From Candidatus Altimarinota bacterium (GTDB taxonomy: Bacteria > Cyanobacteriota > Cyanobacteriia > Cyanobacteriales > Microcystaceae), in assembly GCA_012031035.1 (NCBI GenBank), contig JAAUUT010000003.1:1-64000 (forward strand): a stretch of 64,000 nt of DNA, written 5' to 3'. Below, one piece after another: positions 55,379-64,000 of the stretch. The translations under genes and the position numbers were made by a program. The notes below the pieces were generated by a model, which was given only the letters and a program-made list of their open reading frames with translations, searched no databases and was not told where the DNA came from. Positions within the stretch are counted from its first letter, which is position 1. Each line of letters begins with the position of its first letter.

Positions 55379-56396
55379 ATGCAATTAAAACCAATCGAGC
55401 GCCAGGTTGTTGTCGTTGCTGGCGCATCTAGCGGCATTGGGCGCGAGACAGCCCTTCAGTTTGCCAAACGAGGAGCCAAGGTAGTTGTTTCCGGTCGTAG
55501 CGAATCGAAACTTGCGTCGCTGGTAGATGAAATTCGTAGTTTTGCAGGCGAGGTTGTATCCGTCATTAGCGACGTAGCAATATTCGAGCAGGTGAATGCG
55601 ATCGCCGATAAAGCCATAGAAGCCTTTGGAAGGCTGGATACTTGGGTTCACGTCCCTGCCACTGCCCTCTTTGCGACCTTCGAGCAAACCACGCCAGAGG
55701 AGTTCGAGCGAATCATTGATGTCAACTTAATGGGACAGGTTTACGGCGCAATGGCAGCACTGCCACATTTACGGCGAGAAGGACCGGGGGGCTTTAATTC
55801 ATATTTCCTCAATCGAGGGAAGGCGTTCCCTGCCGCTACAAAGCGCCTATTCTGCTTCCAAGCACGGAATCGAGGGATTTGTAGAGTCGCTGCGAGTCGA
55901 GTTGCAGCACGAACAAATTCCCATCAGCGTGACGAGTATAAAACCAGCCGTCATTAACACGCCTTTCTGGAACAATGCCCGAACGCGACTCGGCGTTAAG
56001 CCAGCCGGAATACCGCCCTACTACGACCCCAGATTGGTTGTCGATGCTATCCTCTATACGGCAACCCATCCCACTCGCGATTTCTTGGTCGGCGATGCAG
56101 CTAGAGCGATAGACTTATTACAGAGAACTTCCCCCGCACTCCTCGATACTTTATTAGTTCGCGTTGGTTTTCCACTTCAGAAATCGAACGAACCCAAGAC
56201 CGAGGACGAAGCAAATAATCTCTACGAACCCGTTCCCGAACAAACGAGAGTAGATGGAGATTTTAGTCAACAGGTCATACCGAGTCTTTTAGATTGGGTA
56301 GATAAAAATCCGGTTGTGAAGTGGGGAGCAGTGACCAGTGTAGCTGCCTTGGGGTTGCTGGCAATGCAAGCCTTACAAAATGGAGAGCAACTGTGA
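55379..56396 (+). CDS. Short-chain dehydrogenase/reductase, frameshifted
   Basis: An NAD(P)-dependent oxidoreductase of the SDR superfamily. The cofactor motif is VVVAGASSGIGRETALQFAK, with DVNLMGQVYGAM later. The frame breaks in a G run at 55786-55791; one extra G would explain it. In the next frame follow GALIHISSIEGRRSLPLQSA, the active-site YSASKHG and SIKPAVINTPFWNN, with a C-terminal extension ending in a hydrophobic segment (VTSVAALGLLAMQAL). The intact protein would be about 338 residues. It is translationally coupled to the following hydrolase: the stop and the next GTG overlap. Substrate unknown. Confidence 0.85.
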
Positions 56397-57271
56397 CAAC
56401 AATCGTTGAGGATCTACGGGTCGAACTTGACGGTTTATCAATTCGATACTTTCAAGCAGGTCAAGATGGCTTTCCCCTAGTATTGCTGCACGGAACCGGA
56501 GAAAGCGCGATTGACTGGTCTTGGGTCATGCCTTCTTTGGCAGATAGCTATCGCGTTTACGCGCCCGACCTGCCAGGAAGCGGCGATAGTAGTAAACCCG
56601 CCCGCGACTATTCTCTAGAATTTTATACTCAGTTTACCGTTGATTTTTTAAAGGTATTGGGGATCGAACAAGCGGTACTGATTGGAAACTCTCTCGGCGG
56701 TCTAATCTCGCTGCGGGTTGCTTTATACTATCCCGAACGAGTCGCCGCCTTGGTATTAGTCGATAGCAGCGGACTGGGATTAGCCGTCAACCCTGCCCTA
56801 TCGCATTTAACCCTGCCCTGGTATGGGGAGATTGCGATCGCAAGCGTTATAACGCCTTTTGGTGCTAGCTTTCGGGCACGAGGGCGATCGCTTTTGCTCT
56901 TTGCTAACCCTGCCGAAGTTCCTCCAATTTGGTTTGCCGAACAAGAACGTCTAGCGCTAATGCCTGGGTTTCTGGAAGCCGTCTTATCTTCGCTACGCGC
57001 TCAACTAACTCCTTTTTCACAACGCGCGCCGATGCTTGACTCACTTCCTCATTTACAGATGCCTACGCTGGTTGTTTGGGGAGAAAATGACGCGCTTTTG
57101 CCACAAGAACAAGCTTATGCTGCCGTTAAATGCCTACAGCAAGGATATTTAGTCACGATCCCCAATTGCGGTCACGTTGTGCCAGTCGAACGTCCCAAAG
57201 AATTGACGGTTGCGTTGCAGGACTTTCTGGCGAAAGTATTTGTTCTGAACGGCGCGCCAACAAATGATTAA
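56393..57271 (+). CDS. Alpha/beta-hydrolase
   Basis: A 292-residue alpha/beta-hydrolase. The start is a GTG that overlaps the stop of the SDR gene (GTGA), giving VTTIVEDLRVELDGLSIRYF. The triad is visible: serine in LIGNSLGGLIS, aspartate in WGENDALLPQ and histidine in IPNCGHVVPVE. The oxyanion-hole block is LLHGTGESAIDWSWV. Coupling with an SDR suggests that the two act on the same small molecule or lipid, but neither substrate can be read from the sequence. Confidence 0.88.
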   Translation: MTTIVEDLRVELDGLSIRYFQAGQDGFPLVLLHGTGESAIDWSWVMPSLADSYRVYAPDLPGSGDSSKPARDYSLEFYTQFTVDFLKVLGIEQAVLIGNSLGGLISLRVALYYPERVAALVLVDSSGLGLAVNPALSHLTLPWYGEIAIASVITPFGASFRARGRSLLLFANPAEVPPIWFAEQERLALMPGFLEAVLSSLRAQLTPFSQRAPMLDSLPHLQMPTLVVWGENDALLPQEQAYAAVKCLQQGYLVTIPNCGHVVPVERPKELTVALQDFLAKVFVLNGAPTND

Positions 57272-57365
57272 AGTGCGATCGTTCTAATATTAGGCTATTA
57301 CTTTAAAAAGCTTCAGATTGAATGTCGATCGCTGGCTGATTGATTTCTTCAGCCATGTTAATCTC

Positions 57366-58886
57366 TTAACAAATACGCCGAATCGCTTCTAACAATCCCC
57401 TTGCTTTATTAATCGTTTCTTCGTATTCTTTTTCCGGTTCGGAATCTGCTACTAATCCTGCTCCTGCTTGCACGGACACGAGATGCCGATTATCCTGAGT
57501 AGGACGAACGACCATCGTCCGAATCGCGATCGCGCTGTTTAACTGTCCTTCAAAATCGTAGTATCCATAAACTCCAGAATACGGGCCTCGACGTTCGGGT
57601 TCGAGTTCGTGAATAATTTCCATTGCTCGAATTTTTGGCGCGCCGCTAACCGTTCCTGCGGGAAAACAAGCTTTCATCAAATCCCAAGCCGTTTTTTGGG
57701 GAGCTAATTCGCCGACGACATTACTAACGATGTGCATGACGTGCGAATAGCGCTCGATTTTCATAAATTCGTCTACTTTAACGCTGCCTCTCTCGCATAC
57801 CCTACCGAGGTCATTGCGTCCCAAATCCACCAACATGACGTGTTCGGCAATTTCTTTAGGATCTTGCAACAAGTCTTCTGCTAAAGCTTTATCTTCTGCT
57901 GCTGTCTTGCCTCTGCGTCGGGTTCCGGCAATCGGTCGCAGGGTAGCTTTAATTGCTTCTTCTTCGGTTCGTTCGGCTTTGACCATAATTTCTGGACTAG
58001 AACCGATGATTTGCCAATCTCCGAAGTTGTAATAAGACATATAAGGAGAAGGGTTAATCGTGCGCAGGGAGCGATACAGTTCAAAAGGGTTGCCGTTAAA
58101 GACTGCTTGAAGGCGTTGGGAAATGACTACTTGAAAGATATCTCCTACGCGAATGTATTCTTTTGCTTTATTGACATTTTCACAAAATTGTGCATTATCA
58201 GTATTGCTTTGATAGTTTAATTCGGGTGCTTCGCTGCGATCGCTCAAGGTTAGCGGTGTAGCTTCGATGGGTAGGGGCAATTGCAACTTGACGACTAATT
58301 TTGTGATGCGATCGCAAGCTTGTTGATAAGCTTCTTCTAAACTAACCGATTCGTCTTGTAAATCTGCATAGGCGATCGCCCAAATCTTATTTTTAACGCG
58401 ATCGAAAATAATTAAATTATCAATTTGCATCCAAATCCCATCGGGCAAATCCTCCTCGGTCGCTTCATAAACGGGAACTCTCGGCTCGATCCAGCGAATC
58501 AATTCGTACCCCCATACCCCAAATAAACCGCCGATTCCTGGCGGAAGTTGAGGTAATTTAACCGGATGAATTGGTGCTATACAACGAGCAAGAATCTCAA
58601 AAGGATTTCCTTGATAAGCTTGAGACGCGCCATCTCGAAATATTTGAGTTGTTTGCTCTCCTTTTGCCTGTAGCACCCAAACCGGATCGCATCCTAAAAA
58701 ACTGTAGCGTCCTAGATTTTCTCCGCCTTCTACCGATTCCAATAAAAAACTATAGGGCTGACCCGCACAAACCTTATACCATGCCGAGACAGGAGTTTCT
58801 AGGTCAGCAACCCATTCTTGATAAACCGGAATAAAATTGCCCTGTTTAGCCAGGGCACAAAACTGAGAAAAGTTAGGAAAAATCAT
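57366..58886 (-). CDS. trpE: Anthranilate synthase component I
   Basis: TrpE makes anthranilate from chorismate with ammonia supplied by TrpG, the first step of tryptophan synthesis. The 506-residue protein has the N-terminal feedback site region (SFLLESVEGGENLGRYSFLG) and the chorismate-binding core: GDIFQVVISQRLQAVF, NPSPYMSYYNFGDWQIIGSS, RPIAGTRRRGKTAAEDKALA, DLGRNDLGRVCERGSVKVDE, FPAGTVSGAPKIRAMEII and SVQAGAGLVADSEPEKEYEE. trpG is not adjacent, as is usual in cyanobacteria. A palindrome lies in its upstream gap. Confidence 0.96.
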   Translation of the reverse strand: MIFPNFSQFCALAKQGNFIPVYQEWVADLETPVSAWYKVCAGQPYSFLLESVEGGENLGRYSFLGCDPVWVLQAKGEQTTQIFRDGASQAYQGNPFEILARCIAPIHPVKLPQLPPGIGGLFGVWGYELIRWIEPRVPVYEATEEDLPDGIWMQIDNLIIFDRVKNKIWAIAYADLQDESVSLEEAYQQACDRITKLVVKLQLPLPIEATPLTLSDRSEAPELNYQSNTDNAQFCENVNKAKEYIRVGDIFQVVISQRLQAVFNGNPFELYRSLRTINPSPYMSYYNFGDWQIIGSSPEIMVKAERTEEEAIKATLRPIAGTRRRGKTAAEDKALAEDLLQDPKEIAEHVMLVDLGRNDLGRVCERGSVKVDEFMKIERYSHVMHIVSNVVGELAPQKTAWDLMKACFPAGTVSGAPKIRAMEIIHELEPERRGPYSGVYGYYDFEGQLNSAIAIRTMVVRPTQDNRHLVSVQAGAGLVADSEPEKEYEETINKARGLLEAIRRIC

Positions 58887-58905
58887 TTTTAGTTATCAAT
58901 GGTAG

Positions 58906-58925
58906 AGACGCGATATCTCGCGTCT
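58906..58925. repeat. 20-bp palindrome, second copy
   Basis: AGACGCGATATCTCGCGTCT: AGACGCGA and TCGCGTCT form an 8-bp stem around TATC, flanked by GTAG and GTAC. It differs by one base from the palindrome at 51773-51792. It is 20 bases upstream of the trpE start, in its leader. Confidence 0.8.
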
Positions 58926-59030
58926 GTACATCAGTTATCAGTGATGAGCGATCGGCTTTTAACTATTTGTATTTAGCACGATCGCTTCTGCTAAATGCTA
59001 ACAACTATTAGCCGATCGCCACCGAATTGA

Positions 59031-59459
59031 TTACACTTCGTATGTCGCTTTACCAGAGAATTTTATAGTTGAAGGCTCTGGATTTTTACCAATCGATCTA
59101 TCTATTTTGCCAACTGTAGGACGACCTTGATTGACTTTTTCGGGGAAAACGCCATCTGCGGGGTGCAAATATTGAATTTCTCCGTTGGGATAAATGCGAT
59201 AGATCTTATAACTTTCGATTTTGGGCTTAAATTTTGTCCGGAACTGGGCCCCTAGCGCCAGACATTGCTCTTTACGAGCAAGATATAAAAGATTATCTCC
59301 TTCGTTCATAATTGCTGCCCCGCCAGTAGGCATTTCAAATACCTGTTCTTTGGTGCTAGTCCAGGTAATGGCGTATTTTTCTTCAACGTCAGCTTTGGTT
59401 AACAAACCGCCCGTGCTGCCACCGAACTTAGGAGGGTTTCCAGTAAGCTCTTCTGCCAT
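59031..59459 (-). CDS. psaD: Photosystem I subunit II (PsaD)
   Basis: PsaD is a stromal-side subunit of photosystem I that docks ferredoxin and holds PsaC. The 142 residues have the family blocks [80 protein letters not shown] and [17 protein letters not shown]. It is a single-gene unit. The upstream region holds TTGACA in minus orientation but no well-spaced -10. Confidence 0.98.
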   Translation of the reverse strand: MAEELTGNPPKFGGSTGGLLTKADVEEKYAITWTSTKEQVFEMPTGGAAIMNEGDNLLYLARKEQCLALGAQFRTKFKPKIESYKIYRIYPNGEIQYLHPADGVFPEKVNQGRPTVGKIDRSIGKNPEPSTIKFSGKATYEV

Positions 59460-59554
59460 AGTAATGTTCTCTCTTGCAAAAGGTATTTTAAGGGAATCCT
59501 ATCACTGAGTTCGTCTCTCGCTGGTAGCCTTGTCAAGAACTGTAACAAATGGTT

Positions 59555-59640
59555 TATTAGTCATTGGTCATTGGTCATTGGTTATTAGTTATTGGTGACA
59601 AAGGACAAATAACAAGTGACAAAGAACAAAGGACAAAAAA
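59555..59640. repeat. Heptamer-type tandem repeats between psaD and the histidine kinase
   Basis: TCATTGG/TTATTGG words repeat about four times, then GACAAA-type words (GACAAAGGACAAATAACAAG) repeat to 59640. This is the same repeat family that has entered mfd. Confidence 0.8.
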
Positions 59641-59651
59641 CCAATTACCAT

Positions 59652-61709
59652 TCACTCTCTTTGTTTTCTTCTCCGAGTGGTTTTTTGTTGTTTTTGGGAA
59701 GCTCGCCCGTTAGCATTTGACGATCGCGCTGTTGTAGAATCGCTTACTATCGGTACGGTAAAGTGAAATTGAGAACCGTGGTTTTTCCCTGCCGATTCTG
59801 CCCAAATTTCTCCGCCCCAACCGCTAACGATTTGGCGGCAAATCGCGAGTCCTAACCCGGTTCCTCCGACGCTGCGCCTCAGTGCGCCTTCTTCTTGATA
59901 AAAGCGATCGAAGACTCTTTCTAAGCGATTGGGTTCGATGCCTCGACCCGTATCGGCAACTGTCACCTCTAGGTTTAGAGTATTATTACGATTGACTGAA
60001 ATGGTTACTTCGCCATTCACATCGGTAAATTTACAAGCATTATCAAGTAATTTTGTCAACAACTCAACTAACCATTCTCCATCGGCTTGTACGAAAGGTA
60101 GCTCGGAGGAAACGAAATGATGAATTTTTGGGAGATTATTTTTGGCGTTACGCGCATTAATGTGACTGAGGGCTAATTCTACGCATTCTTCAATGGATAC
60201 GGGTTCTGGATGCCATTGTACGCGACCGCTTTCTAGCTTTGAAAGGGTGAGAAAGTCTTGGATGAGTTTGCGCATTCGTTCGGCATCCACCAGCGCCGTG
60301 TTGAGCATGACTTGACGGAGTTCTGGGGACATATCTGGCTCGCTAGCAAGGCTTTCTAGGCAAACTTGGATAGTGGATAGGGGGGTACGCAGTTCGTGTC
60401 CGGTGATGGCGACTAAATTAGAGCGAGTGCGATCGAGCGCTTCTAGTTGTTCGTTAAGATCCTGTAAGCTAGCATAAGCTTCAGCTTGAATGAGAGTAAC
60501 GCCAACTTGGGTCGCGATCGCATCTACGAGGGCAATATCTTCGCTTTTCCAGGCTGAGGGAGTGGGGCCGCAATGGTGTAACTCGACCATTCCCAGCAAT
60601 CTGCCTTGATAGAGAATCGGAACTAACAGCCAAGAAAAGATCGAACAATTAGTAACGATCTTTTGTAAAGATACATCGGAAGGATTTGGATTCGCTCGCT
60701 CGGTAATGCGAGGATCGTGAAAAGCATCGTCGATGCTAATCGATTCTCTTAATTTCAAAACGTCTTGAAATAGCGGATTATTTTTGAGCGGCCAAGTTTG
60801 TCCTTTAATTGAAGGAATACCTTGATTTAAAAATTCGTGTTCTATTTTGGCAGTAACATCCGATTCTTCACAGCGATAGATTAGACATCGACAGACCTCC
60901 AATCCTTCGCCTAGTTTTTGAACGGCGACTTGTAAGATTTCCTGGGGGTCGAGGGAACGGCGAATGGCTGCCGTCACTGAGTTGATCAGTCTTTCTTTAT
61001 GTTCTTTGAGCGCTAGAGAATAATTAGCTTTGATTAATTTATATTGCCCTGCTTGTAAATACGCGACTAGTCGCTGAACGAAAGGATCTGCCTGTAAGCT
61101 AAATTCTGACTTTTGTTCTAGTGCAAGGTTTTGCACTCCTAATTCTGAGTTTAGATACAAATTTCGCGCTTGTTCAATTTTTTGAGCCAGTTCGGGGCGA
61201 TATTCTAAAATCCTCTCAAGTAAGATAGCTGCCGCTTGTTGGCTGACCTGGCGATCGAAAGTCCAAATTCCTTCAAAACGACGGCTGTTGTCCTTCGCCG
61301 AACTTCCATTTTCTTCATTGAGTGTAACTGTTCGCTCTCGACAGATCAAACAACTAGAATACTGTTCCCCAAGAATAACTAAATGCCATTCTTGGGCTAA
61401 ACTATCGCCTGGTTCAAAGGCAATGGTTTCGTAAAGTCCAGAACCGTTTTTAAAATCCGTTTCTGGTGCGGCAAGGACGTAGACCCAATCGGTTTTTTGG
61501 GCGATGCGTCGATAGCGATGAGCTTCTTGGCGATAGAAACGCTCTCGTTGAAAGCTAGCAATAACTAGAGGGCGATCGCCTCCTAATAGTATTCGATCTT
61601 CCATAGCGTGGGAAAGCGCCGTCAAGGAAGCTTTGAAATACATCTGGGGTCGCCAACTAGGAATGGCTTGCAGCAGTTCTACCAATACAGATTTTTGGAG
61701 GCTCATCAA
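59652..61709 (-). CDS. DICT-GAF sensor histidine kinase
   Basis: A 685-residue soluble sensor kinase. Residues about 1-170 look like a DICT domain (YFKASLTALSHAMEDRILLG, FQRERFYRQEAHRYRRIAQK), proposed to sense light together with GAF domains. A GAF domain covers about 245-410 (LEVCRCLIYRCEESDVTAKI, LVPILYQGRLLGMVELHHCG). The HisKA phosphoacceptor is in AITGHELRTPLSTIQ, and the ATPase has LLDNACKFTD, VADTGRGIEPN and GGTGLGLAICRQIVSGWGG. No cysteine clearly marks a bilin-binding site. No response regulator is adjacent, so its partner is unknown. Confidence 0.88.
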   Translation of the reverse strand: MMSLQKSVLVELLQAIPSWRPQMYFKASLTALSHAMEDRILLGGDRPLVIASFQRERFYRQEAHRYRRIAQKTDWVYVLAAPETDFKNGSGLYETIAFEPGDSLAQEWHLVILGEQYSSCLICRERTVTLNEENGSSAKDNSRRFEGIWTFDRQVSQQAAAILLERILEYRPELAQKIEQARNLYLNSELGVQNLALEQKSEFSLQADPFVQRLVAYLQAGQYKLIKANYSLALKEHKERLINSVTAAIRRSLDPQEILQVAVQKLGEGLEVCRCLIYRCEESDVTAKIEHEFLNQGIPSIKGQTWPLKNNPLFQDVLKLRESISIDDAFHDPRITERANPNPSDVSLQKIVTNCSIFSWLLVPILYQGRLLGMVELHHCGPTPSAWKSEDIALVDAIATQVGVTLIQAEAYASLQDLNEQLEALDRTRSNLVAITGHELRTPLSTIQVCLESLASEPDMSPELRQVMLNTALVDAERMRKLIQDFLTLSKLESGRVQWHPEPVSIEECVELALSHINARNAKNNLPKIHHFVSSELPFVQADGEWLVELLTKLLDNACKFTDVNGEVTISVNRNNTLNLEVTVADTGRGIEPNRLERVFDRFYQEEGALRRSVGGTGLGLAICRQIVSGWGGEIWAESAGKNHGSQFHFTVPIVSDSTTARSSNANGRASQKQQKTTRRRKQRE

Positions 61710-61966
61710 GCGTTTTTGCTTTTGCGACTATGGCTGTCAATAGAGAAATTAACAGACAATATCCTTTGGTTATTTTAGGCGATCGCGGCGATCGCTTGCT
61801 TGTTTTAGTTCTCTATGAACATCCTACAAAAACAGCTAGCTCTTAAGCATTTTTTTTACAAGTCTTTCTTCCCAGTATTCTGGGTGAATAGCGATCGGGA
61901 TTGTTTACTAATTGTTATATTTATTTCCCGCTCTTCCTGTCACCAATATTTCAGTGTCTCAATATC

Positions 61967-62164
61967 CTAGTTCCCAATCACGAATCTAAGCATCTTGGGG
62001 ATTAAGTTGTATTTAGTCCACACGAACGGAATTAGGGGTTCAAAAACGAGCCATCGGGGACGAGTTAACCTTGCAAACCATTTAACATCGCGCGGCGCGA
62101 TCGCAAAACTCAAAATTGCTACTAAAAAAGTTACAGTTCCAATGACCATCCAGGATTGAATCAT
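61967..62164 (-). pseudogene. TspO/MBR-like protein, truncated
   Basis: A 65-residue frame starts MIQSWMVIGTVTFLVAILSF and continues with DVKWFARLTRPRWLVFEPLI and PFVW, the first helix and the conserved loop of TspO-type membrane proteins, normally about 155-170 residues long. After PFVWT the sequence (KYNLIPKMLRFVIGN) no longer fits, and the DNA beyond is dispersed repeat (GATATTGAGACACTG). The gene seems to have been cut off by repeat insertion or deletion. It may still make a one-helix peptide. Confidence 0.6.
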
Positions 62165-62239
62165 ATCCTTTCCTCAATTACTTGCGTTTTGTCAATTTTG
62201 ACAATTGAAGATGCGAGTTTCATCAGTCGTTAGATGGCT

Positions 62240-63169
62240 TTAAAGGAGTTTGATAAGGTGAGAATTTTCGTGCTGAAGGGTTGTTAAAACCTCTTGTAAG
62301 GTGCGATCGTGCAGCCATCCAACAAAACCGCCCCAGAGATAGTCTTCTTTGCCTGCACCCACAAAAACGTGCTGAATTTGCAGAGAATTTTTCCAGGTAC
62401 GAAGTGTAATTCCGCCTTTAAAAGTCAAATAAGTCTGGGCGCGATGGAAACCCCGCCGATGTCCATCTGTCATTCCTGGGATCGATCGCAAACGTTCGAT
62501 TAACATACTGGCAAAATCGGGTTCTGTCATGGTTGAAATCGCCCGATTCGCCCAAAAATCTTGAATAATCTCGATCGCGGCGAAATGATTTTTTAAAGCG
62601 GCGTGAGAGATTCCTGGCAACAAAACGAACTTTGCCCCCTCGAATCTAGTGCTTTCTATCGTAATCGTGCCATCGCTACCATTATCGATATCGCCTGCAA
62701 TAATTAAAGTAGGAATTTCTCTAGCGAGGCGTTGAGCGATCGTGCGTCGATTGATGCCCAAATCTCGTGCGATTCCAATTCCAATTCCTAAAGGATCGAT
62801 AAAGCGAGCGAGATCGGCTCCTCCAATGGGAGAACCAATTAATACAAACGATTCTATTTTCTCTCGCAATTGCGGCTGGCGATCGAGAACTTCGAGCCAA
62901 ATCAAACCGCCCATCGAATGACCGATAATTCTAATGGGTATGTTGGGATATCGTTTAACCGTCTCAATTGCTATTCTCTCGACTTGTCGAACGAGCGGTT
63001 CAATCCATAACCAAGTTTGAAAATAACCCAGATCGGGACTGATAACGAGAGTATTCGGGGTAGCTAAAGTTTGTGCTAATTGTGCGATCGCGTGGTTAGT
63101 ATCCGCCCATCCATGTTGGGCAAACAGGATAAAATCTGGAGATACAGAAGATTTGAGCGATAATACCAT
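62240..63169 (-). CDS. Alpha/beta-hydrolase
   Basis: A 309-residue hydrolase. The serine nucleophile is in IIGHSMGGLIWLEVL. FAQHGWADTNHAI supplies the oxyanion region, IIAGDIDNGSDGTI a probable aspartate, and PGISHAALKNH the histidine. Residues 210-309 form an extra domain (GHRRGFHRAQTYLTFKGGIT, HDRTLQEVLTTLQHENSH) of unknown role, conserved in cyanobacterial relatives as far as I recall. It stands alone downstream of glgA; the substrate is unknown. Confidence 0.85.
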   Translation of the reverse strand: MVLSLKSSVSPDFILFAQHGWADTNHAIAQLAQTLATPNTLVISPDLGYFQTWLWIEPLVRQVERIAIETVKRYPNIPIRIIGHSMGGLIWLEVLDRQPQLREKIESFVLIGSPIGGADLARFIDPLGIGIGIARDLGINRRTIAQRLAREIPTLIIAGDIDNGSDGTITIESTRFEGAKFVLLPGISHAALKNHFAAIEIIQDFWANRAISTMTEPDFASMLIERLRSIPGMTDGHRRGFHRAQTYLTFKGGITLRTWKNSLQIQHVFVGAGKEDYLWGGFVGWLHDRTLQEVLTTLQHENSHLIKLL

Positions 63170-63330
63170 AACACCATGCGATCGCGAGGATAAGACTATT
63201 ATCCAAGTTGCTACAAGCGTTGGGTTAAGTTATCAGTCCAGTTACGCGATCGGCACATAAAAATAATGAATTATGAATTCTGAATTTTAGGAATTCACGA
63301 GGAAGGTAGTTCAGGATAAAATATTTTCCC

Positions 63331-63412
63331 TTGTCTACCTTGTCCTCCTTGTCTACCTTGTCTCCCAGTCCCCCAGTCCCCCAGTCTCCCAGTCTCCCTT
63401 GTCCCCCTTGTC
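63331..63412. repeat. Short tandem repeats upstream of the glgA stop
   Basis: TACCTTGTC and CCCCAGTC/TCCCAGTC words repeat many times (about four each). On the other strand this is GACAAGGTA, the nonamer also found after petA, plus GACTGGGG. Confidence 0.85.
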
Positions 63413-63413
63413 C

Positions 63414-64000
63414 CTATTTATGTCGGATATGTTCGTAAATGGCCATATATTTATCGCCGGGATTGTTCCATGAATAATCGTATGCCATTCCTTGAATGGC
63501 AAGTTGACGGAAATCTTTAGGGGATTTGTACCATAAATCGAGCGATCGCCCTAATGCCGATTCTAAAGCATTAGAATCTAGCTGAAAGAAAACAAAACCA
63601 TTGCGTTCTTCGGGGAGATGGGAATCATCATAGTTATAGTCAAAAACTGTATCGATCAAGCCACCAACCCCTCTAACAACGGGGACAGTCCCGTATCTCA
63701 ACCCAATCATTTGCGTTAACCCACAGGGTTCGTAATTGCTAGGGACGACAATTATATCGGCGGCGGCATAGATCAGATGAGCGAGTTCTTCGTTAAAACT
63801 GAGTTCGATATGACAATCTGGGTTATTGTTTAAGTGAGATTTTTCATGCCAGAACCAAGAACCGATAGCTGGTTCGGTAGGCGAACCCAATAAAACAAAT
63901 TGCGCTCCTCGATTGAGCGAGTAATAAATAGAGTGATGAACTAGATGAACGCCTTTTTGATCGTCGAGACGACCGACATAGCAAATCAACGGTTTATCGG
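63414..64000 (-). CDS. glgA: Glycogen synthase, C-terminal part (runs off the right edge)
   Basis: Glycogen synthase adds glucose from ADP-glucose to glycogen chains. The visible 195 or so residues are the C-terminal GT-B half: ICYVGRLDDQKGVHLV, the ADP-glucose site region (DIIVVPSNYEPCGLTQMIGL), RYGTVPVVRGVGGLIDTV and a C-terminal helix (YMAIYEHIRHK). The catalytic E-x7-E pattern is represented by EPCGLTQM, where some glycogen synthases also carry Q. The N-terminal half lies outside the window. Confidence 0.92.
   Translation of the reverse strand, partial: DKPLICYVGRLDDQKGVHLVHHSIYYSLNRGAQFVLLGSPTEPAIGSWFWHEKSHLNNNPDCHIELSFNEELAHLIYAAADIIVVPSNYEPCGLTQMIGLRYGTVPVVRGVGGLIDTVFDYNYDDSHLPEERNGFVFFQLDSNALESALGRSLDLWYKSPKDFRQLAIQGMAYDYSWNNPGDKYMAIYEHIRHK

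Noticed and set aside
57303-57356. 17-codon minus-strand frame MAEEINQPAIDIQSEAF
   Set aside because: Clean but too short, with no family I know and no ribosome-binding site; cannot be supported.
1-64000. CRISPR array
   Set aside because: I looked for regularly spaced 25-37 base repeats with unique spacers. The repeats found are short tandem heptamers, nonamers or the coding 30-bp minisatellite, none with spacers.

Overview
The window comes from a cyanobacterium. Evidence: genes for photosystem I (psaD), photosystem II (psbT) and the cytochrome b6f complex (petC, petA); the HIP1 octamer GCGATCGC in almost every kilobase; and typical cyanobacterial families such as CpcT/CpeT, DUF928, DUF1822, the arginine dihydrolase ArgZ/AgrE and the Mo-nitrogenase C-terminal domain. 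A coccoid or pleurocapsalean lineage is only a guess.

Layout. 0-1 kb: the first codons of an IS630-type transposase and a decayed IS982 copy with visible terminal repeats. 1.5-7.4 kb: a phosphosignalling island of a von Willebrand A protein, a membrane-anchored PP2C phosphatase and two paralogous kinase-like proteins. This matches the TerY-phosphorylation triad (TerY-P) but has a duplicated kinase and unusual cysteine and proline repeats. 7.5-8.8 kb: a ribbon-helix-helix protein and a long gene-free stretch. 8.8-12.1 kb: malate synthase and isocitrate lyase, a complete glyoxylate shunt, which is rare in cyanobacteria. 12.4-13.7 kb: an IsrB (HNH-less IscB relative) with its probable omega RNA. 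13.8-16.8 kb: a glycosyltransferase and an MFS symporter. 17.1-18.7 kb: petC-petA. 18.8-23.4 kb: a ferritin-like protein, a FetB-type permease, a DegT aminotransferase, a small nitrogenase-domain protein and an RTX protein. 23.8-34.4 kb: a STAND ATPase fused to DUF1822, a CHAT-CHASE2 protein, DUF928, DUF29, a PEP-CTERM protein and a filamentous-haemagglutinin-type exoprotein.

34.5-64 kb is mostly core genome: rplS, tRNA-Trp, an integrase remnant, tRNA-Thr and tRNA-Tyr, mtnD, a CpcT-like protein, rpsA, nrdR, psbT, argZ, mfd, a large membrane hydrolase-like protein, a lipid-A-disaccharide-synthase-like protein, a peptide ABC transporter ATPase, selO, an SDR and a hydrolase, trpE, psaD, a DICT-GAF histidine kinase, a second hydrolase and the end of glgA.

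At least eight single- or double-base frameshifts break otherwise well conserved genes, including mfd and argZ. Several lie in homopolymers, which points to an indel-prone assembly, though decay cannot be excluded. Heptamer and nonamer repeats fill many gaps and have entered two coding sequences in frame.

The parts most worth following are the two signalling or defence-like modules (1.5-7.4 kb and 23.8-29.2 kb), the IsrB element and the glyoxylate-shunt pair. Assignments rest on reading motifs by eye; no database search was run.
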